Positions 27,609 to 37,968 are shown, numbered from the stretch's first letter. The stretch is DNA of 64,000 nt from Stenotrophomonas sp. 704A1 (GCF_030549525.1 NZ_CP130831.1:2939501-3003500); one strand, 5' to 3'. Made by a program: numbers and translations. Notes: generated by a model not told the origin, from the sequence alone.

Positions 27609-30600
27609 TTACGCACCATGTGCGGCCAGCTGGCCCAGGCGCTGCACCGCGACCGAGACGGTCGGGTAGTCCAGGGTCTTCTGTTCGGCCAGTTCGGCCA
27701 GCATCGCCAGGGTGAAGCGCAGGCTGCTGTCGTCACGACCGATCCACGCGGCCACCTTGGCCTCGGCGGTGCTGCCCTTGGTGGCCAGCACCTGGCCGGC
27801 CAGGCTGCGGTGGTGCGCCGCCAGCTCGTCGCGCAGCACGCCACGGGCCACCGCGTGCCAACGGCCATTGACCTCCAGCGCGTCGATCTGCTCGAACAGC
27901 CACGGCAGCTGCAACGCGTCGCCCAGGCGGAAGTGGATCTTGGAGACATCCACCGGCTTCAGCTTGCGGGTACGGGCCAGCTCGATGATGTCGAACGCCG
28001 GCTCCAGGAAGTGCAGTTCGGCCAGCTGCTGGGCCAGTGCCGACGGCAGGCCCTTTTCCTTCCACTCGGCCACCAGGGCTTCATAGGTCGGACGCTGCGA
28101 ATCGGGCAGCACGCCCGAAGCAACCCGGATGTCGTTGAACGGACCCTGGTAGCGGTTGACCGCCTCGGTGATGCCCGGCATCGGGCCCGGGCGCGACAGC
28201 AGCCAGCGCACGAACGAACGCTGCAGCTTCCAGATCACTTCCAGCGCGTCGATCTGCACCGACTCCGGCAGGGTGCCGTCGAGGGCGTCGATCTGGGCCC
28301 ACAGGGCACGGGCATCCAGCGTTTCACGGCTGATCGTGTACGCCTTGGCAACCTCGGCGATGGAACGGCCGGTGTCTTCCTGCATGCGCATCAGGAAGGT
28401 GGCGCCCATGCGGTTGATGGTCTGGTTGGTCACGGCCGTGGCGATGATTTCGCGCTTCAGGCGGTGACGCTCCATCGCGTCGGCGTACTTCTTCTGCAGC
28501 GGGGTCGGGAAGTAGCGCTGCAGTTCCTTGGACAGGTACGGATCTTCTGGGATGTCCGAATCCAGCAGCTGGGCGAACGCCACCAGCTTGGAATAGGACA
28601 GCAGCACCGACAGTTCCGGACGGGTCAGGCCCTGGCCACGCGCCTTGCGCTGCGACAGCTCGGCATCGGACGGCAGGAACTCGATCTGGCGATCAAGCAG
28701 GCCCTGCTGTTCCAGCGTGCGGATGAAGTGCTGCTTGGAGCCCAGGCGCTTGACCGCCATCCGCTCCATCAGGCTCAGGGCCTGGTTCTGGCGATAGTTG
28801 TCATTGAGCACCAGCTCGGCGACCTCGTCGGTCATCGACGCCAGCAGCTTGTTGCGCTGTTCGACGGTCAGCTTCTTGGCCCGCACCACATCGTTGAGCA
28901 GGATCTTGATGTTGACTTCGTGGTCGGAGGTATCCACACCGGCCGAGTTGTCGATGAAGTCGGTGTTGAGCAGCACGCCGGCCTGGGCAGCCTCGATGCG
29001 GCCCAGCTGGGTCATGCCCAGGTTGCCGCCCTCGCCCACCACCTTGCAGCGCAGCTCGCCACCGTTCACGCGCAGCGCGTTGTTGGCGCGGTCGCCGACA
29101 TCGCTGTGCTGCTCGCTGGCGGCCTTGACGTAGGTACCGATGCCGCCGTTCCACAGCAGATCCACCGGTGCCTTCAGGATCGCGCTCATCAGATCGTTCG
29201 GCGACAGCGCCTTGACGCTCTCGTCCAGGCCCAGCGCTTCGCGCACCTGCGGGGTGATCTCGATCGACTTCAGGCTGCGCGGGTAGACGCCGCCGCCCTT
29301 GCTGATCAGCTTGGCGTCGTAGTCCGCCCAGCTCGAACGCGGCACGGTGAACAGGCGCTCACGTTCGACGAACGTGGTTGCTGCATCCGGATTCGGGTCC
29401 AGGAAGATGTGACGGTGATCGAACGCGGCCACCAGGCGGATGTGACGCGACAGCAGCATGCCATTGCCGAACACATCGCCGGACATGTCGCCGACGCCGA
29501 CGGCGGTGAAGTCCTGGCTCTGGCTGTCACGGCCCAGCGCACGGAAGTGGCGCTTGACCGACTCCCATGCACCGCGTGCGGTGATGCCCATGCCCTTGTG
29601 GTCGTAACCCACCGAACCACCGGAGGCGAACGCATCGCCCATCCAGAAGCCGTGCGCGATGGCCAGGCCGTTGGCGATGTCGGAGAAGGTCGCGGTGCCC
29701 TTGTCGGCGGCCACCACCAGGTACGGATCGTCCATGTCGTGGCGCACGACATCCACCGGCGGCACGATCTTGTTGTTGACGATGTTGTCGGTGATGTCCA
29801 GCAGGCCCTGGATGAACAGCTTGTAGCACGCCACGCCGTTGGCGAAGATCGCGTCGCGGTCGCCGTTCACCGGCGGGGTCTTGGCGAAGAAGCCGCCCTT
29901 CGCGCCGACCGGCACGATGACGGTGTTCTTGACCATCTGCGCCTTGACCAGGCCCAGCACCTCGGTGCGGAAGTCTTCGCGGCGGTCCGACCAGCGCAGG
30001 CCGCCACGGGCCACCGCGCCGAAGCGCAGGTGGGTACCTTCCACGCGCGGGCCGTAGACGAAGATTTCGCGGTACGGGCGCGGCTTGGGCAGGTCCGGCA
30101 CCAGCGCCGAATCGAACTTGAAGCTGATGACATGGCCGTGCTGGCCGTTGCCGTCGGTCTGGTAATAGCTGGTACGCAGGGTCGCATCGATCACGCCCAT
30201 GAACGAGCGCAGGATGCGATCCTCGTCCAGGCTCGACACGCGGTCCATCAGCTTCAGCAGCGCTTCGCGCGCGGCCTGCATCTGCGCATCGCGGTCACCC
30301 TTGCGGGCGTCGACCACAGTCTTGAGCACCTTCAGGGTCGCCTCGTCACCGGCGGCGAGGACATCGAAGTGCGCCTTCAGGTGCGCCTGGCCGGCAGCGA
30401 TGTCTTCCTTGCTTTCATGGCCGGTGGCCGGATCGAAGCGGGCTTCGAACAGTTCCACCAGCAGACGGGCCAGCAGCGGGTAGCGTGCAAAGGTGCCTTC
30501 CACATAGGCCTGCGAGAACGGCACGCCGGTCTGCAGCAGGTACTTGCAGTAGCCACGCAGCATGGCGACCTGGCGCCAGTGCAGGCCGGCGGCCAGCACC

Positions 30601-32585
30601 AGGCGGTTGAAGCCGTCGTTCTCGGCATCGCCGTGCCAGACGCGGGCGAAGGTCTCGCCGAAGGCTTCATCGACGCTGGCCGCATCGATGGCGCCGGCGG
30701 TCGATTCGACCTCGAAGTCCTGCACGTACACCGGCGCGTTGTCGACCGACAGGCGGTACGGACGCTCGGCGATCACGCGCAGGCCCATGTTCTCCATCAT
30801 CGGCAGCGCGTCCGACAGCGGAATGTCATCCAGCTGGCGGTACAGCTTCAGGCGCAGGCCATCGCCGCTTTCGCGCGGCACTGCCTGCAGGCTCAGGCGC
30901 AGATCGTCCGGGCCGGTCAGTGCGTCGAGCTGGCTGACATCGTTGGCGGCAACGGCGGTGCTGTTGTCTTCGATGTAGCCGGCCGGCAACGCCTTGCCGA
31001 TGCGGGCGGCGATGCGCAGGCCTTCGGTCTCGCCATGGCGGGACACCAGCGCTTCGCGCAGGTCGTCCTGCCAGTTGCGCAGCACCTGGGCCAGCTTCTT
31101 CTCCAGTTCGGCGGTGTCGACGTCGAGCATTTCGCCCGGCTTCGGGCGCACGATCAGGTGCACCTGGGCCAGCGGCGATTCGCCCAGCACCACCGAGCTG
31201 TCCACGTACTCGCCGTGCAGCGCTTCCTTCAGCATGGCTTCGATGCGCAGGCGCACATCGGTGTTGAAGCGCTCGCGCGGCAGGTAGACCAGCGCGGAAA
31301 TGAAACGGCTGTACTTGTCGCGGCGCAGGAACAGGCGGCTGCGCACGCGCTCCTGCAGGCCCAGCACGCCCATGGCGGTGCGGAACAGTTCATCCTCGCT
31401 GGACTGGAACAGTTCCTCGCGCGGCAGCGTTTCCAGGATGTGGCGCAGGGCCTTGCCGCTGTGGCTGGATGCGGCCAGGCCGGACTGCGTCATCACGTAT
31501 TCGTGGCGCTGGCGCACCAGCGGGATTTCCCACGGGCGGCGGTTGTAGGCGCTGGAGGTGAACAGGCCGAGGAAGCGCTGCTCGCCGATGATCTTGCCCT
31601 TGGCGTCGAACTCCAGCACGCCGATGTAGTCCATGTAGCCGGCGCGGTGCACGCGCGAACGGGCATTGGTCTTGGTCAGGATCAGCGCGTCCTTCAGCCC
31701 GGACGTGGTGTTCAGGCCCTGCGCGGCCAGGGTCTTGACCGGACGCGCGGCGGACTTGTCCTTGCCGCGCATCAGGCCCAGGCCGGTATCGTTCAGCGGC
31801 GCCAGCACCTCTTCCTTGCCCTGCTTCTCGACGCGGTATTCGCGGTAGCCGAAGAAGGTGAAGTGGTTGTCGGCAGCCCAGCGCAGGAATTCCTGTGCTT
31901 CCTTGCGCGACGCATCGTCGACCGGCAGCTGGCGGCTGCCCAGGTCGTCGGCCAGCGCCAGCGCCTTGTCCTGCATCGGCTTCCAGTCGCGCACGATGGC
32001 GCGCACTTCGTCCAGCGCCTTGGCGATGGCCTGCTCGATCGCGGCCATGGCTTCGGCCGGCTGGCGGTCGATTTCCAGCAGCATCACCGACTCGGCGTCA
32101 CCCTCGCCGACCTTGACCAGCTTGCCGGCCTTGTCGCGGCTGAAGCGCAGCACCGGGTGGCCCAGCACGTGCACGCCGATGCCCTGCTCGGCCAGCGACA
32201 TGGTCACGGTGTCGACCAGGAACGGCATGTCGTCGTTGATGATCTGCAGCACGGTGTGCGGCGATTCCCAGCCATTTGCCTTCGCCGTCGGGTTGAAGAC
32301 CCGGACATTGGCCTTGCCGGACTTGCGCGCGCGGGCGAACTCCAGGGTCTCGGCGGCAAGCGCGGCCCATTCCTCAGCGCTGTGATGGGGGAACTCGTCG
32401 GCCTCCATGCGCTTGTAGAAGCTGGAGGCAAAAGCCACTGCCTCGGCCTGAGCGGCCGCGGGGTAACGCTTGCGCAAGGCCGTGTACACCGGCTCCAGGG
32501 AGAAACCAGTGGTCACTGCGACCTCCGACTCAACTGGTTTGCTTTTGTTTTTCACGGTCTTGGCTGCGGTTTTTTGCGGTTTCAT
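27609..32585 (-). CDS. gdhB: NAD-specific glutamate dehydrogenase, large (GDH-180) type
   Basis: A 1658-residue catabolic enzyme that deaminates glutamate to 2-oxoglutarate. This large class has a long N-terminal regulatory region (ACT-like segments, about residues 1-700), a central catalytic domain (RWSDRREDFRTEVLGLVKAQMVKNTVIVPVGAKGGF at about 850) and an extended C-terminal domain. The length is typical of the class (about 1600). NAD-binding sequence follows FTAVGVGDMSGDVFGNGML. The start MKPQKTAAKTVKNKSK is basic and lysine-rich. A TACAAT box lies about 37 bp upstream (32622-32627) without a clear -35. Confidence 0.96.
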   Translation of the reverse strand: MKPQKTAAKTVKNKSKPVESEVAVTTGFSLEPVYTALRKRYPAAAQAEAVAFASSFYKRMEADEFPHHSAEEWAALAAETLEFARARKSGKANVRVFNPTAKANGWESPHTVLQIINDDMPFLVDTVTMSLAEQGIGVHVLGHPVLRFSRDKAGKLVKVGEGDAESVMLLEIDRQPAEAMAAIEQAIAKALDEVRAIVRDWKPMQDKALALADDLGSRQLPVDDASRKEAQEFLRWAADNHFTFFGYREYRVEKQGKEEVLAPLNDTGLGLMRGKDKSAARPVKTLAAQGLNTTSGLKDALILTKTNARSRVHRAGYMDYIGVLEFDAKGKIIGEQRFLGLFTSSAYNRRPWEIPLVRQRHEYVMTQSGLAASSHSGKALRHILETLPREELFQSSEDELFRTAMGVLGLQERVRSRLFLRRDKYSRFISALVYLPRERFNTDVRLRIEAMLKEALHGEYVDSSVVLGESPLAQVHLIVRPKPGEMLDVDTAELEKKLAQVLRNWQDDLREALVSRHGETEGLRIAARIGKALPAGYIEDNSTAVAANDVSQLDALTGPDDLRLSLQAVPRESGDGLRLKLYRQLDDIPLSDALPMMENMGLRVIAERPYRLSVDNAPVYVQDFEVESTAGAIDAASVDEAFGETFARVWHGDAENDGFNRLVLAAGLHWRQVAMLRGYCKYLLQTGVPFSQAYVEGTFARYPLLARLLVELFEARFDPATGHESKEDIAAGQAHLKAHFDVLAAGDEATLKVLKTVVDARKGDRDAQMQAAREALLKLMDRVSSLDEDRILRSFMGVIDATLRTSYYQTDGNGQHGHVISFKFDSALVPDLPKPRPYREIFVYGPRVEGTHLRFGAVARGGLRWSDRREDFRTEVLGLVKAQMVKNTVIVPVGAKGGFFAKTPPVNGDRDAIFANGVACYKLFIQGLLDITDNIVNNKIVPPVDVVRHDMDDPYLVVAADKGTATFSDIANGLAIAHGFWMGDAFASGGSVGYDHKGMGITARGAWESVKRHFRALGRDSQSQDFTAVGVGDMSGDVFGNGMLLSRHIRLVAAFDHRHIFLDPNPDAATTFVERERLFTVPRSSWADYDAKLISKGGGVYPRSLKSIEITPQVREALGLDESVKALSPNDLMSAILKAPVDLLWNGGIGTYVKAASEQHSDVGDRANNALRVNGGELRCKVVGEGGNLGMTQLGRIEAAQAGVLLNTDFIDNSAGVDTSDHEVNIKILLNDVVRAKKLTVEQRNKLLASMTDEVAELVLNDNYRQNQALSLMERMAVKRLGSKQHFIRTLEQQGLLDRQIEFLPSDAELSQRKARGQGLTRPELSVLLSYSKLVAFAQLLDSDIPEDPYLSKELQRYFPTPLQKKYADAMERHRLKREIIATAVTNQTINRMGATFLMRMQEDTGRSIAEVAKAYTISRETLDARALWAQIDALDGTLPESVQIDALEVIWKLQRSFVRWLLSRPGPMPGITEAVNRYQGPFNDIRVASGVLPDSQRPTYEALVAEWKEKGLPSALAQQLAELHFLEPAFDIIELARTRKLKPVDVSKIHFRLGDALQLPWLFEQIDALEVNGRWHAVARGVLRDELAAHHRSLAGQVLATKGSTAEAKVAAWIGRDDSSLRFTLAMLAELAEQKTLDYPTVSVAVQRLGQLAAHGA

Positions 32586-32815
32586 GGCAGAGCGGGGCGC
32601 TTGCTCAGTTGGGAAAATGAAATTGTAGCCCTACCGCACGAAAAGGCCTTGCTGCAGGACGGAATAACCAGATTCGGGTTTGCTGCGGTTTAGACGCCCT
32701 ATTCAGTTCGCACCGGTATGGGCATCGCAGCCGCGCATCGCTGCCGACAGGATCGGCAAAACGTGTTACCGGAAGACACATCCGGCAACGTCGGTGTCAT
32801 TCCACAATCCTGAAC

Positions 32816-32831
32816 TGGACGGTATAGTCCA
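32816..32831. promoter_or_regulatory. Candidate TetR operator overlapping the -10
   Basis: A perfect inverted repeat TGGAC-N6-GTCCA. It spans the TATAGT -10 box (32823-32828) of the efflux regulator promoter and ends 4 bp before its GTG start. Placement is ideal for autorepression. Confidence 0.5.
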
Positions 32832-32835
32832 CCGC

Positions 32836-33492
32836 GTGAATCCGGCCTACCTTCCCGTTGCCCTCGACGCGCGCGATGAGCGTGTGTTCGACGCCGTGCG
32901 CGAACTGCTGGCCCGCCAGGGCATGCAGATGAGCATGGACGCCGTCGCCCAGCATGCGGGGTGCTCCAAGCAGACCCTGTACTCGCGCTATGGCAGCAAG
33001 CAGGAACTGCTGCGCCGGGTGATGCAGCGCCATGTCGGCCACGCCACCGGGGCCATGGTCCGTGCACTCCGCAGTGACGACCTGCGTGCCAGCCTGCTCC
33101 AGTTCGCCACCGACTTCCTGGAGCATTTCAACCAACCGCACGTCGGCCAGGCCTGCCGGCTGATCGCCGCCGATGCGTCCCAGTTTCCCGACGAGGCGCG
33201 TACGCTGTACCGGCATGGCGCCGGCGCACTGACGCTTCATCTTGCTGAATGGATTGAAACCGTTTGCAGCCGTGGGCTGCTCCGGCATGACGACCCGCAC
33301 TTCATGGCCGAACTGCTGTTGAGCATGATCGCCGGCCAGGATTTCGACAAACAGCGCTTCCATACGCCCCATCGTGATGACGCGGTCTTGCGTCGGCGCT
33401 GGGCAGAGTTCTCCGTCGATGGCTTCCTGCGCGCGTTCGCGCCGCAGCCCTCGGCGGCCCCGCCTACAAACCAACCCCGGAGTTCCTCCTGA
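32836..33492 (+). CDS. TetR-family regulator of the efflux operon
   Basis: A 218-residue TetR repressor. The helix-turn-helix is MSMDAVAQHAGCSKQTLYSRYGSKQELL at about residues 33-60, and the rest is an all-helical ligand-binding domain. The frame is open upstream to 32680, but GTG at 32836 fits the family length. It sits only 8 bp after a TATAGT box, so the message may be leaderless. The stop overlaps the MFP start (TGATGA), making regulator and pump one operon. TetR-MFP-RND operons without an outer-membrane gene occur in Stenotrophomonas, and SmeGH is one possible equivalent, but I cannot confirm it. Confidence 0.88.
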   Translation: MNPAYLPVALDARDERVFDAVRELLARQGMQMSMDAVAQHAGCSKQTLYSRYGSKQELLRRVMQRHVGHATGAMVRALRSDDLRASLLQFATDFLEHFNQPHVGQACRLIAADASQFPDEARTLYRHGAGALTLHLAEWIETVCSRGLLRHDDPHFMAELLLSMIAGQDFDKQRFHTPHRDDAVLRRRWAEFSVDGFLRAFAPQPSAAPPTNQPRSSS

Positions 33493-34760
33493 TGACCGCC
33501 CCACTCCGCACCCTTGCCTTGACGTGCGCCGTTGCTGTCGCCGTGGCTGCCTGCAAGAAGCCGGAACAGCCGACGCCCCCGCCGCCGGAGGTGGGCGTGA
33601 TCGACGCCAAGCCGCAGACCCTGCCGCTGCAGCGCGAGCTGGTCGGCCGTCTGTCGCCGTTCCGCAGTGCCGACGTGCGCGCCCGCGTGCCCGGCGTGCT
33701 GCTCAAGCGCGTCTACCAGGAAGGCAGCCAGGTCAAGCAGGGCCAGACCCTGTTCCTGATCGATCCGGCCCCGCTTCGCGCCTCGCTCAGTGCCTCCGAA
33801 GCCCAGCTGGCTTCGGCCCGCGCCAGCTACGCCAATGCCAAGGTGGCCGCCGACCGTGCGCGCTCGCTGGCCCCGCAGCAGTTCGTCTCCAAGTCCGACC
33901 TGGACAACGCCGAGTCGGCCGAGCGCACCGCGCTGGCCGCGGTCAAGCAGGCCGAAGCGGCGGTGACCTCCTCGCGGATCAGCCTGGGCTACACCGAAGT
34001 GACCGCGCCGATCAGCGGCGTGGCCAACAAGCAGCAGGTCACCGAAGGCGCGCTGGTCGGCCAGGGCGATGTCACCCTGCTGACCACGGTGGACCAGCTC
34101 GATCCGCTGTACGTGAACTTCTCGCTGAGCGTGGACGAACTGACCCAGCTGCGCGCGCAGCAGGCCAAGGGCGCGCTGGCCCTGTCCGGTGACGGCAAGG
34201 CCACGGTGGCGGTGAAGCTGGCCGACGGCACCACCTACAGCGAGCCGGGCACGCTGGACTTCTCCTCGACCACGGTCGACCCGGCCACCGGCGCGGTATC
34301 GCTGCGCGCGGTGCTGCCGAACCCGCAGCAGATCCTGCTGCCGGGTGCCTTCGTCAGCTTCCAGGCCAACCTGGGCGAGCGCAACAACGCCTATCTGGTG
34401 CCGCAGCAGGCGCTGCTGCGCGATACCACCGGCGGCTACGTCATGGTGGTCGGCGCCGATGGCAAGGTGGTGCGCAAGAACGTCAAGACCGATGGCGCCC
34501 AGGGCGGCAACTGGCTGGTCAGCGATGGCCTGGCCGCCGGTGACAAGGTGATCGTGGCCGGCGTGCAGAAGGTCAAGGAAGGCGCGCCGGCAACGGCCAA
34601 GCCGTGGACGCCGGGCCAGGACGCCGCCGCCAAGCCCGCCGCAGGCGGCGCCGCAGCGGCCGGTGCAGCACCGGCCGAGGGCAAGGCACCGGCCGATGCG
34701 GCCAAGACCGGGCAGGCCGATCCGGCCAAGCCGGCCGCCACCGATTCGAACAAGCAGTAA
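33492..34760 (+). CDS. RND efflux periplasmic adaptor lipoprotein (AcrA-like)
   Basis: A 422-residue membrane-fusion protein bridging the inner-membrane pump to an outer-membrane channel. The lipobox is VAAC at about residue 18 (C after AVAVAA), so it is lipid-anchored. The barrel-sandwich and hairpin regions (RVYQEGSQVKQGQTLFLIDPAP, then SLSASEAQLASARASYANAKVAADRA) are typical AcrA. The C-terminus has an extra tail of about 50 residues rich in Ala, Pro and Lys (QDAAAKPAAGGAAAAG), which is low complexity. It lies 15 bp before the RND gene. Confidence 0.93.
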   Translation: MTAPLRTLALTCAVAVAVAACKKPEQPTPPPPEVGVIDAKPQTLPLQRELVGRLSPFRSADVRARVPGVLLKRVYQEGSQVKQGQTLFLIDPAPLRASLSASEAQLASARASYANAKVAADRARSLAPQQFVSKSDLDNAESAERTALAAVKQAEAAVTSSRISLGYTEVTAPISGVANKQQVTEGALVGQGDVTLLTTVDQLDPLYVNFSLSVDELTQLRAQQAKGALALSGDGKATVAVKLADGTTYSEPGTLDFSSTTVDPATGAVSLRAVLPNPQQILLPGAFVSFQANLGERNNAYLVPQQALLRDTTGGYVMVVGADGKVVRKNVKTDGAQGGNWLVSDGLAAGDKVIVAGVQKVKEGAPATAKPWTPGQDAAAKPAAGGAAAAGAAPAEGKAPADAAKTGQADPAKPAATDSNKQ

Positions 34761-34775
34761 CGGGAACCTTCCGTC

Positions 34776-37700
34776 ATGCCTAAATTTTTCATCGAACATC
34801 CAGTCTTCGCCTGGGTGGTGGCGATCCTGATCTCGCTCAGCGGCGTGATCGCGATCCTCAACCTCGGCGTGGAGTCCTACCCCAACATCGCCCCGCCACA
34901 GGTGACCGTCTCGGCCACCTACCCGGGCGCGAGCGCGGACACCACGGAGAAGTCGGTCACCCAGGTGATCGAGCAGCAGCTGACCGGCATCGATCACCTG
35001 CTGTACTTCAGCTCCTCGTCCTCGTCCAACGGCCGTGCGCAGATCACCCTGACCTTCGAGACCGGTACCGATCCGGACATCGCCCAGGTGCAGGTGCAGA
35101 ACAAGGTGTCGCTGGCCACGCCACGACTGCCTTCGGAAGTGACCCAGCAGGGCGTGGTGGTGGCCAAGGCCAACGCCGGCTTCCTGATGGTGGTGGCACT
35201 GCAGTCCGATACGCCGACCATCAACCGTGACGCCCTGAACGATATCGTCGGCTCGCGCGTGCTTGACCAGGTCTCGCGTATTCCCGGCGTCGGCAGCACC
35301 CAGCAGTTCGGTTCCGAGTACGCCATGAACATCTGGCTCAACCCGGAAAAGATGCAGGGCTATGGCCTGTCGGCCAGCCAGGTGCTGGCTGCGGTGCGCG
35401 CACAGAACGTGCAGTTCGCCGCCGGTGCACTGGGTTCGGACCCGTCGCCGGAAGGCCAGCACTTCACCGCCACGGTGTCGGCCGAAGGCCGCTTCAGCTC
35501 GCCGCAGGAGTTCGAGAACATCATCCTGCGGGCGAATGCCGACGGCTCGCGCGTGCTGCTGAAGGACATCGCCCGCGTTGCCTTCGGTGCCAACAACTAC
35601 GGCTTCGACACCCAGTACAACGGCAAGCCGACCGGTGCCTTCGCGATCCAGCTGCTGCCGGGTGCCAACGCGCTGAACGTGGCCGATGCGGTGCGCGGCA
35701 AGATGGATGAGCTGCAGCCCAGCTTCCCGTCCGGCGTCACCTGGTTCTCGCCGTACGACAGCACCACCTTCGTCAAGATCTCGATCCAGGAAGTGGTCAA
35801 GACCCTGTTCGAAGCCGTGTTGCTGGTGTTCCTGGTGATGCTGATCTTCCTGCAGAACTTCCGCGCCACCCTGATCCCGACCCTGGTCATTCCGGTGGCC
35901 CTGCTCGGTACGTTCCTGGGCATGTGGATGATCGGCTTCACGATCAACCAGCTGACCCTGTTCGCCATGGTGCTGGCAATCGGCATCGTGGTGGATGACG
36001 CGATCGTGGTGATCGAGAACGTCGAACGCATCATGACCGAGGAAGGCCTGGCGCCGAAGCCGGCCACGCAGAAGGCGATGACCCAGATCACCGGCGCGGT
36101 GGTGGCGATCACCGTGGTGCTGGCCGCGGTGTTCATCCCCTCGGCCCTGCAGGGCGGCGCCGCCGGTGAGATCTACAAGCAGTTCGCGCTGACCATCGCC
36201 ATCTCGATGGCGTTCTCGGCGTTCCTGGCACTGGGCTTCACCCCGGCGCTGTGCGCGACATTCCTGAAGCCGACGCACAACGACAACCCGAACATCGTCT
36301 ACCGCACCTTCAACAAGTACTACGACAAGATCAGCCACACCTATGTCGGCCATATCACCTCGGCGGTGCGCCATGCCCCGCGCTGGATGATCCTGTTCGT
36401 GGTGCTGACCGCGCTGTGCGGCTTCCTGTTCACCCGCATGCCCGGCAGCTTCCTGCCGGAAGAAGACCAGGGCTATGCGCTGGCGATCGTGCAGCTGCCG
36501 CCGGGCTCGACCAAGGGCCAGACCAACGAGGTGTTCGCGCAGATGCGGGGCATCCTGGAAAAGCAGGATGGCTATGAAGGCATGCTGCAGGTGGCCGGTT
36601 TCAGCTTCGTCGGTTCCGGCGAGAACGTGGGCATGGGCTTCATCCGCCTGAAGCCGTGGGAGGAACGCAAGTTCACCGCGCCGGAGTTCATCCAGAACAT
36701 GAACGGCGCGTTCTACGGCATCAAGGAAGCGCAGATCTTCGTGGTCAACCTGCCCACCGTGCAGGGCCTTGGCCAGTTCGGTGGCTTCGACATGTGGCTG
36801 CAGGACCGTAGCGGCGCCGGTTATGAACAGCTGACCCAGGCCCGCAACATCCTGCTCGGCCAGGCCGCGCAGAAGCCGGACCACCTGGTCGGCGTGCGCC
36901 CGAACGGCCTGGAGAATGCCCCGCAGCTGCAGCTGCACGTGGACCGCGTGCAGGCGCAGTCGATGGGCATGTCGGTGTCGGACGTGTACAGCACCATCCA
37001 GCTGATGCTGGCCCCGGTGTACGTCAACGACTTCTTCTACGAAGGCCGCATCAAGCGCGTGACCATGCAGGCCGATGGTCCGTACCGCACCGGCCAGGAA
37101 TCGCTGAAGAGCTTCTACAGTCCGTCCAGCCTGACCACGAATGCCGACGGCACCAACGCGATGATCCCGCTCAACACGGTGGTCAAGTCCGAGTGGGTGT
37201 CGGCGCCGCCGTCGCTGAGCCGCTACAACGGCTACTCGGCGATCAACATCGTCGGTTCGCAGGCGCCGGGCACCAGCTCGGGCGAAGCGATGCAGACCAT
37301 GGAGAGCATCGTCAACGACGACCTGCCGGCCGGCTTCGGCTACGACTGGTCGGGCATGTCCTACCAGGAAATCCTGGCCGGCAATGCCGCGACCCTGCTG
37401 CTGGTGCTGTCGATCGTGGTGGTGTTCCTGTGCCTGGCCGCCCTGTATGAAAGCTGGTCGATCCCGGTCGCGGTGCTGCTGGTGGTACCGCTGGGCGTCC
37501 TGGGTGCACTCGGCCTGTCGATGCTGCGCGGCCTGCCGAACGATCTGTTCTTCAAGATCGGCCTGATCACGGTGATCGGCCTGGCGGCGAAGAACGCGAT
37601 CCTGATCGTGGAGTTCGCGGTGGAGCAGCGTGCGGCGGGCAAGACCCTGCGCGATGCCACCATCGAAGCGGCCCGCCTGCGTTTCCGCCCGATCCTGATG

Positions 37701-37949
37701 ACGTCCTTCGCGTTCATCATGGGCGTGATCCCGATGGCGATCTCCACCGGTGCCGGCGCCAACTCCCGCCACGCCATCGGTACCGGCGTGATCGGCGGCA
37801 TGCTGTTCGCCACCCTGCTCGGCCTGCTGATGATCCCGGTGTTCTTCGTGGTCGTGCGGCGCATGCTCGGTGACAAGCTGGATGAGCCGTCGAAGGAGTT
37901 CCTCGGCCGCCAGCGTGATGCCGAGACCGCCCACCGCCCGGATCGCTGA
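34776..37949 (+). CDS. RND multidrug efflux permease (AcrB-like)
   Basis: A 1057-residue proton-driven HAE1 transporter. It has twelve predicted membrane segments with two large periplasmic loops. The proton-relay pair D407-D408 sits in GIVVDDAIVVIENVERIM, at the same numbering as E. coli AcrB. Other blocks are FFIEHPVFAWVVAILI at the N-terminus, RMPGSFLPEEDQGY after the first half, and ILMTSFAFIMGVIPMAISTGAG near the end. No outer-membrane gene follows, so it must recruit a TolC-type channel encoded elsewhere. A strong terminator closes the operon. Substrates cannot be read from the sequence. Confidence 0.96.
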   Translation: MPKFFIEHPVFAWVVAILISLSGVIAILNLGVESYPNIAPPQVTVSATYPGASADTTEKSVTQVIEQQLTGIDHLLYFSSSSSSNGRAQITLTFETGTDPDIAQVQVQNKVSLATPRLPSEVTQQGVVVAKANAGFLMVVALQSDTPTINRDALNDIVGSRVLDQVSRIPGVGSTQQFGSEYAMNIWLNPEKMQGYGLSASQVLAAVRAQNVQFAAGALGSDPSPEGQHFTATVSAEGRFSSPQEFENIILRANADGSRVLLKDIARVAFGANNYGFDTQYNGKPTGAFAIQLLPGANALNVADAVRGKMDELQPSFPSGVTWFSPYDSTTFVKISIQEVVKTLFEAVLLVFLVMLIFLQNFRATLIPTLVIPVALLGTFLGMWMIGFTINQLTLFAMVLAIGIVVDDAIVVIENVERIMTEEGLAPKPATQKAMTQITGAVVAITVVLAAVFIPSALQGGAAGEIYKQFALTIAISMAFSAFLALGFTPALCATFLKPTHNDNPNIVYRTFNKYYDKISHTYVGHITSAVRHAPRWMILFVVLTALCGFLFTRMPGSFLPEEDQGYALAIVQLPPGSTKGQTNEVFAQMRGILEKQDGYEGMLQVAGFSFVGSGENVGMGFIRLKPWEERKFTAPEFIQNMNGAFYGIKEAQIFVVNLPTVQGLGQFGGFDMWLQDRSGAGYEQLTQARNILLGQAAQKPDHLVGVRPNGLENAPQLQLHVDRVQAQSMGMSVSDVYSTIQLMLAPVYVNDFFYEGRIKRVTMQADGPYRTGQESLKSFYSPSSLTTNADGTNAMIPLNTVVKSEWVSAPPSLSRYNGYSAINIVGSQAPGTSSGEAMQTMESIVNDDLPAGFGYDWSGMSYQEILAGNAATLLLVLSIVVVFLCLAALYESWSIPVAVLLVVPLGVLGALGLSMLRGLPNDLFFKIGLITVIGLAAKNAILIVEFAVEQRAAGKTLRDATIEAARLRFRPILMTSFAFIMGVIPMAISTGAGANSRHAIGTGVIGGMLFATLLGLLMIPVFFVVVRRMLGDKLDEPSKEFLGRQRDAETAHRPDR

Positions 37950-37968
37950 TCCGGCGGTGAGCTGAAAC

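Noticed and set aside
27426..32693. 1755-codon open frame on the plus strand opposite the glutamate dehydrogenase gene
   Set aside because: Same effect: no ribosome-binding site, no motif, starts inside SMAG repeats, and mirrors the codon pattern of the real minus-strand gene.
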